Shown here one piece after another: positions 1-8,765 of a stretch of DNA of 64,000 nucleotides. The translations under genes were made by a program, and so were the position numbers. The notes under the pieces are model-generated. The model had not been told where the DNA came from. It was given only the letters and a program-made list of their open reading frames with translations, and ran no database searches. Numbering within the stretch: the stretch's first letter is position 1; every line of letters starts with the position of its first letter. This DNA comes from Thalassoroseus pseudoceratinae. GTDB taxonomy: Bacteria; Planctomycetota; Planctomycetia; Planctomycetales; Planctomycetaceae. Location: assembly GCF_011634775.1 (NCBI RefSeq), contig NZ_JAALXT010000002.1:806001-870000 (forward strand), in the 5' to 3' direction.

Positions 1-812
1 GTGGCATGGAAGAAGTCTTCGGACACACGGTATTCTTCTGGAATTCCTTCCGGCCATTCGCCTAGCGTCATGCTAGCAATGTTTAGTAGCCATCGTGATG
101 ACTCAACGAGTTCGACAGCAGTGTTCGCGTCAACCTCGTCTGGTGAATCTTCTAGAATTTGCAGGAAGTATTGCATTGCCTGTCGTGAGCCTTCCTGGCG
201 GGTATGTAGTCCACGACCTTGAATCGGAAGAATACAGCTTTCCGCGTTGTTTTGTGCGCAGCAATTCTGTGTTTCGCCCAACCTGAGCATTGCAACCGCC
301 AGGTAAAACCGGGTCTGGTTCCGATAGTATTGGTTTAGGTTGCTTTCGGGGGCCGACGGGTTTTGAGTTGCGAGCGGGTCTTGACTAAAGTCGACCTGGG
401 TTGCCAGGCGGTTTGCGGTTTTTAGTCTCTGGATTCCAGCTTTCAGGTTCCCAAGTCGAACCTCGGCCTTGCCGGAGGAATAAAAGAGGTGCCAAGATCG
501 GAAGTCAGCGGGAATGTTGTCGCCGTAAAAGTCTTCCACTTCGCGGACAAAGGATGCGAGTTCTTTGGCTCGCTTGCTGCCCAGAAAGGGATGTTCCTCC
601 GCCGTCGAATCGGCAATTGTACGAAGCCATGACGTCATGCGTTCATGAGCCGTCATGTTTTCAGTGTCTTCTGATGTCACTGTCGCAGTTTGAGACTTCG
701 ATGGGTCGGTATTTTCCGATTCACAACCCATTGCTAGGTGACAGAGAAGTAGTAACGATATGCCACGAAGTGTTGTTCTGAATTCGCGGCTGAGTTTTTG
801 AAGGTTAATCAT
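1..812 (-). CDS. TPR/FG-GAP (CRTAC1-like) lipoprotein, C-terminus cut by window edge
   Basis: An open frame runs from ATG 812 to the left edge without a stop, so only about 270 N-terminal residues are visible. The N-terminus has a hydrophobic stretch ending in LAMGC, a lipobox, so the product is probably an outer-surface or periplasmic lipoprotein. The rest is helical and TPR-like. It contains ETQNCC...ESCILPI and RWLLNIASMTLGEWPEGIP, which match ETQNCIHCETGESCIFPI and KWLLNVAAMTLGEHPDGVP in the fused TPR/FG-GAP protein at 8766-11012. I infer that FG-GAP repeats and an ASPIC/UnbV domain follow beyond the edge. The ATG lies inside the last codons of the upstream TPR gene (AATGATTAA, 8-base overlap), so translation is probably coupled. 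The substrate or partner is unknown. Confidence 0.8.
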   Translation of the reverse strand, partial: MINLQKLSREFRTTLRGISLLLLCHLAMGCESENTDPSKSQTATVTSEDTENMTAHERMTSWLRTIADSTAEEHPFLGSKRAKELASFVREVEDFYGDNIPADFRSWHLFYSSGKAEVRLGNLKAGIQRLKTANRLATQVDFSQDPLATQNPSAPESNLNQYYRNQTRFYLAVAMLRLGETQNCCAQNNAESCILPIQGRGLHTRQEGSRQAMQYFLQILEDSPDEVDANTAVELVESSRWLLNIASMTLGEWPEGIPEEYRVSEDFFHA

Positions 813-1941
813 TTCGAGCCCCTTGTTTCTGGGCTGAGTGAAGTTGCTCGTGAATGCGTGCATGCTTAGCGGCAAGCTTTGGTTGGTCGTTGTTCACATA
901 AGCTCGCGATAGCAAGTAGTGCACTTCTCGATGTTGCGGAGAGGCATCTAAAACTTGCAGTAATGTGTTGATCGCATCGCGTGATCGAGCTTGTGCTAGT
1001 TGGATGCGTCCTAGAAGTACGAGGGCTTGCAGATTTGCCGGGTCGGTTTCTAGCACACCTGTGAGTTGTTTCAAGGCTTCGTCGAAATTGCCCTCTAGGA
1101 AAAATAGCTGCGCTGCTAGCAAAGGAGCGTCTGCTGATGCTTCGTTCTGCAACTGCTCGTATTCGTTGCGAGCGCGGGATACATCGCCGACTTCAATCAG
1201 TCGTTGCACCAACCTAGTACGGTATTGATCGCTCGTGTGAGGTTTGATCGAGATGAGTTTCTCGTAGATGTCAATCAGTTGTAGTCGGTGGCCCCGTCCC
1301 TCGTAAATCGACAGCAGCATGTCCCAGGCAAGTGGATCATCTGGGAACTGTTGAGTGAGTTCCTTGCAGACTTGGATGGCGGCATCGTACTTGCCCGCTT
1401 GAAATCGCATCATTGCAACGGTTTTGAGGATCTCGTCCCGAGGCTGCTCGTGTTCGATCAAAGAGTCGGCTAACACTAGGCCGAGTTCGGTCTCGTTAGT
1501 CTGTGCGCAAATGAGTGTGGAAATGAGTAGATCTTCGGTTTCAAATTCAACGGCAGAGACTCGATCGGCTAAATCGTCGATCGTCTCGCGATCGCTTTTT
1601 GAGATTGGATCTTGGGTGATTTGGTGCTCCAAAAGTTGCGCGACGCACCATAAAAGTTCACCAGTCGTCGTTGTGAAGTGCTGCGACCGTCGTTTGGCTC
1701 GTCTTACCAGAGAAAGTTGCCGACGCGGTCGCTTCTCCTTAACGGCCTTGGCGAGTGCAGCACGGGCGTCTGGGATGTCAGTTTTTTGTTGGTCCGGTCT
1801 GAAGAATAGGGCGAACACCGTCACGGCGGTCAGTGTTGCAGCAACTGCGAGAAACCAAACCCAGCGTCGATGAGGGCGTGGACCGCCTTCATTGTCCTTC
1901 GGAACTGGGGAGTTTCTTCCCTCGACCTTCGACGAGCTCAT
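805..1941 (-). CDS. Membrane-anchored TPR protein
   Basis: A 378-residue protein with a basic N-terminus, one transmembrane helix (about residues 27-47, RRWVWFLAVAATLTAVTVF) and then mostly tetratricopeptide-type helical pairs. The last ones are clear: LAAQLFFLEGNFDEALKQL and LVLLGRIQLAQARSRDAIN. It probably sits on the outer face of the membrane as a protein-interaction scaffold. It overlaps the upstream FG-GAP gene by 53 bases and the downstream gene by 8, which fits a translationally coupled operon. It is a diverged paralogue of the TPR protein at 3766-5022: both have an N-terminal helix, the same domain order and a similar EVHY/KVHY repeat near the C-terminus. No enzymatic motif is visible. 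Confidence 0.85.
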   Translation of the reverse strand: MSSSKVEGRNSPVPKDNEGGPRPHRRWVWFLAVAATLTAVTVFALFFRPDQQKTDIPDARAALAKAVKEKRPRRQLSLVRRAKRRSQHFTTTTGELLWCVAQLLEHQITQDPISKSDRETIDDLADRVSAVEFETEDLLISTLICAQTNETELGLVLADSLIEHEQPRDEILKTVAMMRFQAGKYDAAIQVCKELTQQFPDDPLAWDMLLSIYEGRGHRLQLIDIYEKLISIKPHTSDQYRTRLVQRLIEVGDVSRARNEYEQLQNEASADAPLLAAQLFFLEGNFDEALKQLTGVLETDPANLQALVLLGRIQLAQARSRDAINTLLQVLDASPQHREVHYLLSRAYVNNDQPKLAAKHARIHEQLHSAQKQGARND

Positions 1942-3769
1942 GGGTTTGATTCACAGCGAGTTCAGAGAATTGTTCGTGCCTACCAGTCGGCCAGTGGACC
2001 GTTACGGTTGCCGGGGTCTCGTCCGCTCTTGGAAAGAGAATTCGATAGTCTGATGACGACAAGTACCCCGCGCCGCCACGGACCCAGCGAGTCAGAGTTC
2101 GTTCATTATACACGATAGAGACTCGTGTTCCGATTGCATCGCGGTTGGACTCTGTTCCGTGGAGTTGAAGCCGAACCCAGTGTTGGTTGGATTTCCGATT
2201 CTGGAGCAGTGCGGGCGGCTCATTTTGATGAACGACGACGAGATCGAAATCTCCATCATTATCGAGATCACCCGCTGCGGTCCCGCGAGCGGCACGACGA
2301 ACACTGAAGTACGGGCCACCGACGTTGCTGATGTTCTCGAAACGCTTCCCATTCTGATTTTGAAGCAGTTGTTGAGGTTGATAATAAGGACTGTTTTTCG
2401 ATCCGTAGAAGACATGACCGTTGGCGACAAAGAGGTCCTGCCAACCATCTCCGTCAAAGTCACAGAGTGCTGTGCCAAATCCGACCCACAACCGCGAGAT
2501 TCCCAGGATGCCGAAGCGATCCGCAGCGTTCAGAAAAATGCGATCACCAGCACTGCGGTAGAGCGAATTATCTTGGCCGACAAAGTTGGTATAGAAAAGA
2601 TCGATTAGGCCGTCACCGTCGACATCGCCGGCTTCGACTCCCATCGACCCCTCGGCCATTCCTGTCGGAGAGAATGCAACACCGGAACGCAACGCTTCGT
2701 TCGTGAAGGTCCCGTCTCCATTGCCGAAGTACAAATCATTTTGGTCGACGTCGTTGGCGACAAAAATGTCGGTTCGTCCATCTTGATCGAAGTCGGCCGT
2801 GAGGACGCCTAAGCCGCGATGGCTTTCGGTCAGTCCAGCGGTTTCGGCCACGTCCTCGAATGTGCCATCCCCATGATTCTGCCAAAGGGAGTCTCTATCC
2901 CCGGGGTATTGACTGGGAGCGCAGGGTTCACGAATCTTGCCGCCATCGGCGGTCGGTTGCGTGCATTCAATGTGGTCTTTGGGAGTCCACTTGCAATACG
3001 TGGCTGCATACAGATCAAGGTCGCCGTCCTGATCCATGTCGAGCCAAGCGGCTGCTGTGTACCAGCGATTCCCGACGATCCCGGCTTCCTCTGAGACATC
3101 GACAAATTGGGAACCATTCTCGTTGCGAAAGAGGCGGCATTTGCCGTATCCCGTGACTGCAAGGTCCGGGAGCCCGTCATTGTTGTAGTCGCCGACAGCA
3201 ACACCATGTGTATAGACACGATGTTGCTGATCGCTCTCGTTAAGCCCGACCGACTGAGTCACATCGGTGAACTTCCAATTTCCGTCGTTTCTGAATAACG
3301 CTGGTTGCCGACCTTGGACAGTGAGTGGCGGGCCGTTCAACATGCCGCCACCGGTGAAGTACAAATCCAAGTCGCCGTCTTGATCGTAGTCGATCATTCC
3401 GACACCGCCGCCAACCGTTTCCAAGAGCGTGTAGAATCCGGCCTCGTTGCCGTCTCGGTAAGCGAAATCGATTCCAGATGAGGCGGTTTTATCTTCGAAC
3501 CAATCTGTCTCACGTGCCGGCCGAGGTTCCGCACGCTTGTCGAACGTATGGGGAAGTGGTGCGTTGCGAATATCTTCCGCGACGGGCGTTTCCGCGTGAG
3601 ATGCCGTTTGGACTTTGCGGTCCGAGTCTGGTGTGTTGTCTGGACTGCACCCTGCGACGATGACCATCACCAAACTTACGACATAGGGGCGACGCGCAGG
3701 GGAGGAGAGTCGCAAGCAGACGCGACTCGAATGTCTTGACGATGGCTCCATGAAGAAGTCTGCTTTCAT
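1889..3769 (-). CDS. FG-GAP repeat, ASPIC/UnbV (CRTAC1-like) lipoprotein
   Basis: About 626 residues. A hydrophobic segment ending in VIVAGC is a lipobox. Seven FG-GAP/VCBS-type repeats follow, each with an acidic calcium-binding loop (for example DYDQDGDLDLYF, DMDQDGDLDLYAATY, DFDGDGWQDLFVANG), which build a beta-propeller. The C-terminus is an ASPIC/UnbV domain (HWVRLQLHG... NRDAIGTRVSI ... VTVHWPTG). ATG 3769 gives an ATGA overlap with the stop of the upstream TPR gene. A frame open further upstream to 3829 is possible but would run deep into that gene. The family is abundant in planctomycetes and is thought to mediate adhesion or ligand binding outside the cytoplasm. No specific ligand can be read from the sequence. 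Confidence 0.88.
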   Translation of the reverse strand: MKADFFMEPSSRHSSRVCLRLSSPARRPYVVSLVMVIVAGCSPDNTPDSDRKVQTASHAETPVAEDIRNAPLPHTFDKRAEPRPARETDWFEDKTASSGIDFAYRDGNEAGFYTLLETVGGGVGMIDYDQDGDLDLYFTGGGMLNGPPLTVQGRQPALFRNDGNWKFTDVTQSVGLNESDQQHRVYTHGVAVGDYNNDGLPDLAVTGYGKCRLFRNENGSQFVDVSEEAGIVGNRWYTAAAWLDMDQDGDLDLYAATYCKWTPKDHIECTQPTADGGKIREPCAPSQYPGDRDSLWQNHGDGTFEDVAETAGLTESHRGLGVLTADFDQDGRTDIFVANDVDQNDLYFGNGDGTFTNEALRSGVAFSPTGMAEGSMGVEAGDVDGDGLIDLFYTNFVGQDNSLYRSAGDRIFLNAADRFGILGISRLWVGFGTALCDFDGDGWQDLFVANGHVFYGSKNSPYYQPQQLLQNQNGKRFENISNVGGPYFSVRRAARGTAAGDLDNDGDFDLVVVHQNEPPALLQNRKSNQHWVRLQLHGTESNRDAIGTRVSIVYNERTLTRWVRGGAGYLSSSDYRILFPRADETPATVTVHWPTGRHEQFSELAVNQTHELVEGRGKKLPSSEGQ

Positions 3770-5022
3770 TGACCGAAGGATGCGGCGGCTTCGGCAGCGT
3801 GATCCCAGAATCTTGCTTCTGGCTCCCAACTCAAGCTGCGATACAGCTTAGCGATTCGTTTTCGGATTTCGATGTCGGCGGGTCGTTGCGATGCTAAATG
3901 TTCCAGACGGTTCAGCAGAACTTTCGTATCCAGCAATTCTCGATGCCGATCGATATGCGTCTGAGCTTCTTCCAACTTCCCTTGCCGCGCAAGGATTTTG
4001 CCAAGTTGATAATGAACTTTCTCATCGGACGGTGTTAGTTCCAAGACTCTTCGGAGCCGGTCAATCGCGGCATCCAAATCCCCTTGGGCGGCATTCACAC
4101 GAGCCAAGAGCGACAACGCATCCACATCGTCTGGCCTCTCGGCTAGAACACGATTGGCGACGACGCTGGCCTCATCGAGTCGTCCCTCTAGCTCCAGCAA
4201 TTTCGCACGAACCATCGGGGCATCGGCACTTATTTGGAGAGACTCCACCTCTAAAGTGTCGAATTCTTTGCGGGCAGCGGCGGTTTCTCCAAGTGTGATC
4301 AAAGCTTCCACGCGTTTTAGTTGAAACGGATCGTCAGCCGGATGGTCAGTTCGTTGGATCAATTGACGCAACGCCTCCGCCAACTGCTTCGTCTCCTGGC
4401 GATCCTCGTAGACAAATGCCATCACGCGATACGGGCCCGGATCCTCAGGAGCCAATTCGATCAACTCGTGACAATGAGCGAGCACCTCGTCTCTGCGACC
4501 CAGTTCATACCGAATCATCGCCGCCAAACGAAGTACCTGCTCACGCTGCGACGAGCGATCGTTTGCTGTGCGTGTCACTGCTTCTGAAATGACTTGGTCC
4601 GCAATCGCGTGTTGACCCACGCTGAGGGTGATGAAAGCCATCGTTGCCAAGTCGGGGGTTGGGACCAACGACAAATCAATGCGGTCGACTTGCCCTTCCA
4701 AGTTCTCGACCGGGGATTGAATCAAACGAGCGGCAAGCAGCAGCAAGTCCGCGGCATCTTCTTGATTCGATTCTTCTTGGAGAAATTGGCGAAGCTTCTG
4801 CTCGGCTTTTTGGGCGGTTTCGAGTCTCGCGGAGGCGTTCGTTCCCGCTTTGATTTCATCGAGCAGAACTCTAGCTTCGTCGAGTTCCGAGGGCGTGGGG
4901 TCGGCTTGCGATGCATACCACCATCCGCCCAATACTATTCCAACGACTAGCAGCACTCCCGTTAGAATAACGACCAACTCACGAATCGGATGGCGTTGCG
5001 AATCATTGGCTGGTGTCGACAT
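3766..5022 (-). CDS. Membrane-anchored TPR protein
   Basis: 418 residues from ATG 5022, which is preceded by a GAGGG-type ribosome binding site; a GTG at 5034 is an alternative. One N-terminal transmembrane helix (ELVVILTGVLLVVGIVLGGW) is followed by TPR repeats with typical spacing, for instance LAMIRYELGRRDEVLAHC, LLARVNAAQGDLDAAIDRL and YQLGKILARQGKLEEAQTH. It partners the FG-GAP/ASPIC gene directly downstream (ATGA overlap) and overlaps the 3' end of the FG-GAP/ASPIC gene upstream. This is the same arrangement as the pair at 805-3769, which suggests duplication of a two-gene cassette. Probable role: a scaffold for extracytoplasmic complexes. No catalytic motif is visible. Confidence 0.85.
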   Translation of the reverse strand: MSTPANDSQRHPIRELVVILTGVLLVVGIVLGGWWYASQADPTPSELDEARVLLDEIKAGTNASARLETAQKAEQKLRQFLQEESNQEDAADLLLLAARLIQSPVENLEGQVDRIDLSLVPTPDLATMAFITLSVGQHAIADQVISEAVTRTANDRSSQREQVLRLAAMIRYELGRRDEVLAHCHELIELAPEDPGPYRVMAFVYEDRQETKQLAEALRQLIQRTDHPADDPFQLKRVEALITLGETAAARKEFDTLEVESLQISADAPMVRAKLLELEGRLDEASVVANRVLAERPDDVDALSLLARVNAAQGDLDAAIDRLRRVLELTPSDEKVHYQLGKILARQGKLEEAQTHIDRHRELLDTKVLLNRLEHLASQRPADIEIRKRIAKLYRSLSWEPEARFWDHAAEAAASFGQ

Positions 5023-6844
5023 GCTGACCGTCACCCTCAGTGAGCTTGTGCGTTCTCATCGGTTCCAGTTGCCGGAAGACTTCGGTTTGACCACTCGGCC
5101 AGTGGACAGTGACATCGACGGGTTGGGGATCCGTTTGCGGGAATAGGATTCGCGGATCGAAATACGAGCAGTATCCCCCGCCTCCCCGCACCCAGCGTGT
5201 GAGTGTGCGGCCATCGAACGGTGCAGACACTTCCGCTCCGACGGCATTCGGATTCGATTCCTTCCCTTGAAGAAGGACTCGTACCCAGTGCTTGGCTGGT
5301 TGTCGATTCCGCAACATGGCGACCGGATCGTTTTGCTGCACGACGACCAGATCGAGACCGCCATCGTTGTCGAGATCACCGACAGCCGTCCCGCGGATCG
5401 AATGCGGTACGCTGAAAAATGGGCCACCTTTCTCGGTGATTTCGGCGAACTGCTGACCCTGTTGATTCTCAAAAAGTTGAGCCGGCTGGTAATAGGGACT
5501 ATCGAAACGCTCGTAAACGACGTGCCCATTGCCAATGAAAATGTCTTGCCAACCATCGCTGTTTAAGTCGGCTAACGCGGTTCCAAATCCGACCCACCGG
5601 CGTGACGTCCCACGGAGACCAATAACATTGGTCACATTCACGTAACTGATTCCCGGAACCTTTTGCAGCAGCGAATTGTCCTGGAAGGCATAATTCGTGT
5701 ACCAAAGGTCGGCCAAACCGTCGCCATTGAAGTCGCCGACATCGACTCCCATTGACCCTTCGCGTTCGCCGCTATCGGAATAGGCAACTCCTGCGATTTC
5801 ACCCACGGAACGGAAGGGCAATTCTGGCCCGCCGAGGTAGAGTTGATTTTCCTCGACGTCGTTGACGACGAACAAATCAATCCAGCCGTCATCATCGACG
5901 TCAGCACAGACGATTCCCAGGCCGCGATTACGGTCGACAAGCCCAGCCTGTGTACTGATATCTTCGAAAGTTCCATCACCCCGGTTACGCCAAAGGACGT
6001 CACGACTTCCCGGAAACTTGGTGGGCCCGCAGACGTCACGCATACCCTGATCGTTCTTGCACTCACGGGTATGATCCGGTTTCCAATCTGCGTAGGTGAC
6101 GAGATACAGATCTAAATCGCCGTCACGGTCGACATCAGCGAATGCCCCCGTTACTCCCCAGCCGTCGAACTGCAATTTCGATTTGGTGGTGACATCCTCG
6201 AACCCTGATCCGGCGTTATTACGGAACAGGCGACAGCCTTGGAAACCGCAGACGAACAGATCGTCCCAGCCGTCGGCGTCAACATCCCCAACGGTACAAC
6301 CGTGAGAATAAAATGCCGCTTCTGCTAGCCCCATCTGCTCGGTGATGTCAACGAAATTCCAGTCGCCATCGTTGCGGAACAAGGCCGACCGGTGACCACG
6401 CGCCTGAATGGGAATTTCTTCGAAATATCCCCCGCCGGTCACGAAGACGTCCAGATCGCCGTCGCGATCGAAGTCGAACAGAGCGACTCCACCACCAACC
6501 GATTCCAGCAACTGGTAGTAACCGGCTTCGCTTCCGTCTTGATAGGCGAAGTCGAAACCGGTTGGCTCGACAAGTTCTAACCAATCCGTCGGCTGAGCCG
6601 GTGACATTTCCGTAGCACGCGATTGTTGGTGCGGCAACTTTGCGAAGCGAGTTTCTTTCGGCGAGGCCGCCGCTTCATTACGGTTGTCGAGTTTCTGCTC
6701 GCTGGTTTCAACGGGGGACGATTCACGACTGCATGACGAACACAACAATGCCGCCAAAATGACGGCACCGCAACGAATCGTGTGTGAGGGGATCATTCGA
6801 AATCTCGCCGCCCTCAAGCAACCATTCCAATGATTGAACCTCAC
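5003..6844 (-). CDS. FG-GAP repeat, ASPIC/UnbV (CRTAC1-like) lipoprotein
   Basis: 613 residues from GTG 6844. That start overlaps the upstream TGA (GTGA) and has a GGAGA ribosome binding site five bases before it. An ATG at 6796 would give a shorter, more ordinary signal peptide but has a poorer site. The hydrophobic segment VILAALLCSSC is a lipobox. Seven acidic FG-GAP loops follow (DFDRDGDLDVFVTGG, DVDADGWDDLFVCG, DVDRDGDLDLYLVTY, DVDDDGWIDLFVVND, DFNGDGLADLWYTN, DLNSDGWQDIFIGNG, DLDNDGGLDLVVVQ), then an ASPIC/UnbV domain ending VTVHWPSGQTEVF. It is a clear paralogue of the protein at 1889-3769, with the loops in the same order. Probably a secreted lipid-anchored binding or adhesion protein. 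Confidence 0.88.
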   Translation of the reverse strand: MRFNHWNGCLRAARFRMIPSHTIRCGAVILAALLCSSCSRESSPVETSEQKLDNRNEAAASPKETRFAKLPHQQSRATEMSPAQPTDWLELVEPTGFDFAYQDGSEAGYYQLLESVGGGVALFDFDRDGDLDVFVTGGGYFEEIPIQARGHRSALFRNDGDWNFVDITEQMGLAEAAFYSHGCTVGDVDADGWDDLFVCGFQGCRLFRNNAGSGFEDVTTKSKLQFDGWGVTGAFADVDRDGDLDLYLVTYADWKPDHTRECKNDQGMRDVCGPTKFPGSRDVLWRNRGDGTFEDISTQAGLVDRNRGLGIVCADVDDDGWIDLFVVNDVEENQLYLGGPELPFRSVGEIAGVAYSDSGEREGSMGVDVGDFNGDGLADLWYTNYAFQDNSLLQKVPGISYVNVTNVIGLRGTSRRWVGFGTALADLNSDGWQDIFIGNGHVVYERFDSPYYQPAQLFENQQGQQFAEITEKGGPFFSVPHSIRGTAVGDLDNDGGLDLVVVQQNDPVAMLRNRQPAKHWVRVLLQGKESNPNAVGAEVSAPFDGRTLTRWVRGGGGYCSYFDPRILFPQTDPQPVDVTVHWPSGQTEVFRQLEPMRTHKLTEGDGQHVDTSQ

Positions 6845-7275
6845 GGTTTCTCCACAGTGATCTCAAATTCGTTGCTTCCACTCTCCACTTCTTTCGTGAT
6901 GTCTGTCGCACCCACTGTTGTGAATTTTTCCGCGACCAAGAAGTCTGTTTTGGCACTGTCTTCGTTCTCACTACCATCTTCCGAGTGGGCACTCAAATCC
7001 GCTTGACCGCCCACATCACGGAACCAGACTTTATAGGTTCCAGGGGGCGCGCCGGCTTCATCGTTGCCGATGCCTTCCACGCTGAACGTGCCATCATTGT
7101 TAATCCGGGCCTCGGTCTCGTAGGTGCTACTTGTGAAAACAATAGTTCCTTGAGTTAAAGGGGTGCCGTCCGAAAACTTCACGGTCCCGCTTAGTGAAGA
7201 GTTGTCACTGCCGCCACATCCCATAAGCAGTGAACAGGCAAAGATGGCCAGCGTCGAAGCCATTGAGGTTTTCAT
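6841..7275 (-). CDS. Small lipoprotein with carboxypeptidase-regulatory-like fold
   Basis: 144 residues from ATG 7275 (a frame open to 7350 would run through the terminator and is unlikely). The signal peptide ends in SLLMGCGGS, a lipobox. The mature part (LSGTVKFSDGTPLTQGTIVF ... NNDGTFSVEGIG ... PPGTYKVWF) has the look of a carboxypeptidase-regulatory or transthyretin-like beta-sandwich, a type often encoded beside DUF1559 genes in planctomycetes. Here the DUF1559 gene is directly upstream, with an intrinsic terminator between them. Its stop overlaps the start of the next FG-GAP gene, so it may be the first gene of the downstream operon. Function unknown; probably structural or binding. Confidence 0.8.
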   Translation of the reverse strand: MKTSMASTLAIFACSLLMGCGGSDNSSLSGTVKFSDGTPLTQGTIVFTSSTYETEARINNDGTFSVEGIGNDEAGAPPGTYKVWFRDVGGQADLSAHSEDGSENEDSAKTDFLVAEKFTTVGATDITKEVESGSNEFEITVEKP

Positions 7276-7313
7276 TGTCAATCCCGCGTTTAAATCTATT
7301 GGTGGACGATAAC

Positions 7314-7343
7314 TAAAAACGGGCCGCCTTTTCGGGGCGGCCC
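7314..7343 (-). terminator. Strong intrinsic terminator after the DUF1559 gene
   Basis: On the minus strand a perfect 8-base-pair GC stem (GGGCCGCC / GGCGGCCC, arms 7336-7343 and 7321-7328, 7-base loop) is followed by GTTTTTAG. It lies between the stop of the DUF1559 gene and the start of the small lipoprotein, so it should end or attenuate transcription entering the FG-GAP/TPR operon. Confidence 0.85.
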
Positions 7344-7380
7344 ATGTCATGTGACCGGACGTTCATGTTGTGATTAAGCG

Positions 7381-8394
7381 TTACGGAAGCTCAAAGGTCG
7401 TCCCGTCTGAGCGGTGACCAAGCTGGCGACGAATCAGCTCCGGTACGTTGTCGCTGAGTCCACGGACAGAGCCGTCACCGAGCAAGAAGTGACAGACTCC
7501 TGGGTGCCAACTTCCGAAACCGACGTCACGGGCGGGGTCGGCACCGTTGCCGTCATCGTTGGCTCCCTTGCCGAACCGGTGACGAATGTTCCGAGCGACT
7601 TGGTATTCACGCCAACTACCGGCCGAGAATGCCCATGAACCATCCGTGTGATTCTCGTTACAACACCGGCCAATTTCATCCGCGCTGATATGCTTCTCCC
7701 CGACAATGGCCGTATTGGTCAAGCCATCCGTGATATCACGGAATGCGGCACGGACTTTCCAAGTCTCAGCTTTTCGATTGTCGTTGGAGCAATCAGTCGC
7801 TTTGGACACGCGAATGGCACCTTTTTGACGGTTTACATGACTGCCGCTGCAGGGGTCGTAGTGTCCCCACCAGCTGTCTTCGGAGTTGGTGTTGTCATCA
7901 ACTTCTCGGTAGAGGAATACCACCGCGTAATCCCCAAGCGGGCCACGCTGTGAGCCAGTGTCTTTGGTTCCACTGGCGCGTCGTGACGGACAGAAATAAT
8001 CAGGGATAGAGCCCATGGCTTCTCTCTCGGAAGCGTTGAGACGGTCCCAGTTCGTTTCCATACTGAGCCCGATCGCCGTTTTGTCAGTGCCGGCATTCGC
8101 ACCGTTGATAAACGCATCTTGCGCGTTTTGTTGTTCCAGGTAAGGCAGGATCATGACCCAAAACGAGGCGCGTGTGGACGCCAGGGTCAGCGGTGGAAGA
8201 CCGCCATTGACATCGTGGAAGTTGTGGACAGCCAAGCCAATTTGTTTCAGGTGGTTCTTACATTCTGTTCGACGTGCAGCCTCACGCGCTTGCTGAACTG
8301 CCGGAAGCAGTAGAGCAATAAGAATCGCAATAATCGCGATCACCACTAGCAGTTCGATGAGCGTGAACGCACCGCGTTGGTACTTTCGAGGCAC
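7381..8394 (-). CDS. DUF1559 prepilin-like protein
   Basis: 337 residues from GTG 8394, chosen because AAGGA lies eight bases upstream and because it puts the prepilin signal at the very N-terminus. The open frame continues to 8649 but that part looks non-coding. The N-terminus [19 protein letters not shown] is a type IV pilin/pseudopilin methylation motif followed by a hydrophobic helix. [20 protein letters not shown] and the later [14 protein letters not shown] are typical of the SBP_bac_10/DUF1559 family, which is greatly expanded in planctomycetes. The C-terminus has the family H-x9-DGSV motif ([20 protein letters not shown]). These proteins are thought to be processed by a prepilin peptidase and assembled at the cell surface; the exact role is unknown. 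Confidence 0.9.
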   Translation of the reverse strand: MPRKYQRGAFTLIELLVVIAIIAILIALLLPAVQQAREAARRTECKNHLKQIGLAVHNFHDVNGGLPPLTLASTRASFWVMILPYLEQQNAQDAFINGANAGTDKTAIGLSMETNWDRLNASEREAMGSIPDYFCPSRRASGTKDTGSQRGPLGDYAVVFLYREVDDNTNSEDSWWGHYDPCSGSHVNRQKGAIRVSKATDCSNDNRKAETWKVRAAFRDITDGLTNTAIVGEKHISADEIGRCCNENHTDGSWAFSAGSWREYQVARNIRHRFGKGANDDGNGADPARDVGFGSWHPGVCHFLLGDGSVRGLSDNVPELIRRQLGHRSDGTTFELP

Positions 8395-8495
8395 AATAGA
8401 GTTCCTTAAAACGAGGAAAAGAAGGGTTTCGAGAAGTGAAATTCTGATTTGTGTTGCGGGAAAGAATATTCCGCTTTTCGATAGAATTGGCACCC

Positions 8496-8523
8496 ATGAT
8501 GCCAGAGATGACCGTAAAGTCAA
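8496..8523 (-). promoter_or_regulatory. Possible sigma-70-type promoter for the DUF1559 gene
   Basis: On the minus strand TTGACT (8518-8523) and CATCAT (8496-8501) are 16 bases apart, matching five and four of six consensus bases. Transcription would start about 95 bases before GTG 8394. The surrounding 8395-8765 stretch holds no gene I can support and is AT-rich near this site. Confidence 0.3.
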
Positions 8524-8765
8524 CCGGTTTTGTTTAATCTTCGGGAAATATTTGTGAATTACTTCACCGAAATCCGTAGTCTTGCTGACTGTACTTTTGC
8601 GTTGTTGCGAACTCGACTGCCCCAACGATCTATCTTGAGCGGAGCTCACGAGTTTCTAGGTTTTCACTAAGCTTTGTAGCCGCAGTATCAATCGCGACCA
8701 CCTGGAAACATCGTTTTCATCCGAGATTCCCTCATAAACCGTGGGGGTTGGCGACCTGGCCTTGG

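Noticed and set aside
8395-8649. N-terminal extension of the DUF1559 frame
   Set aside because: It would bury the prepilin motif 85 residues in; GTG 8394 has a good ribosome binding site.
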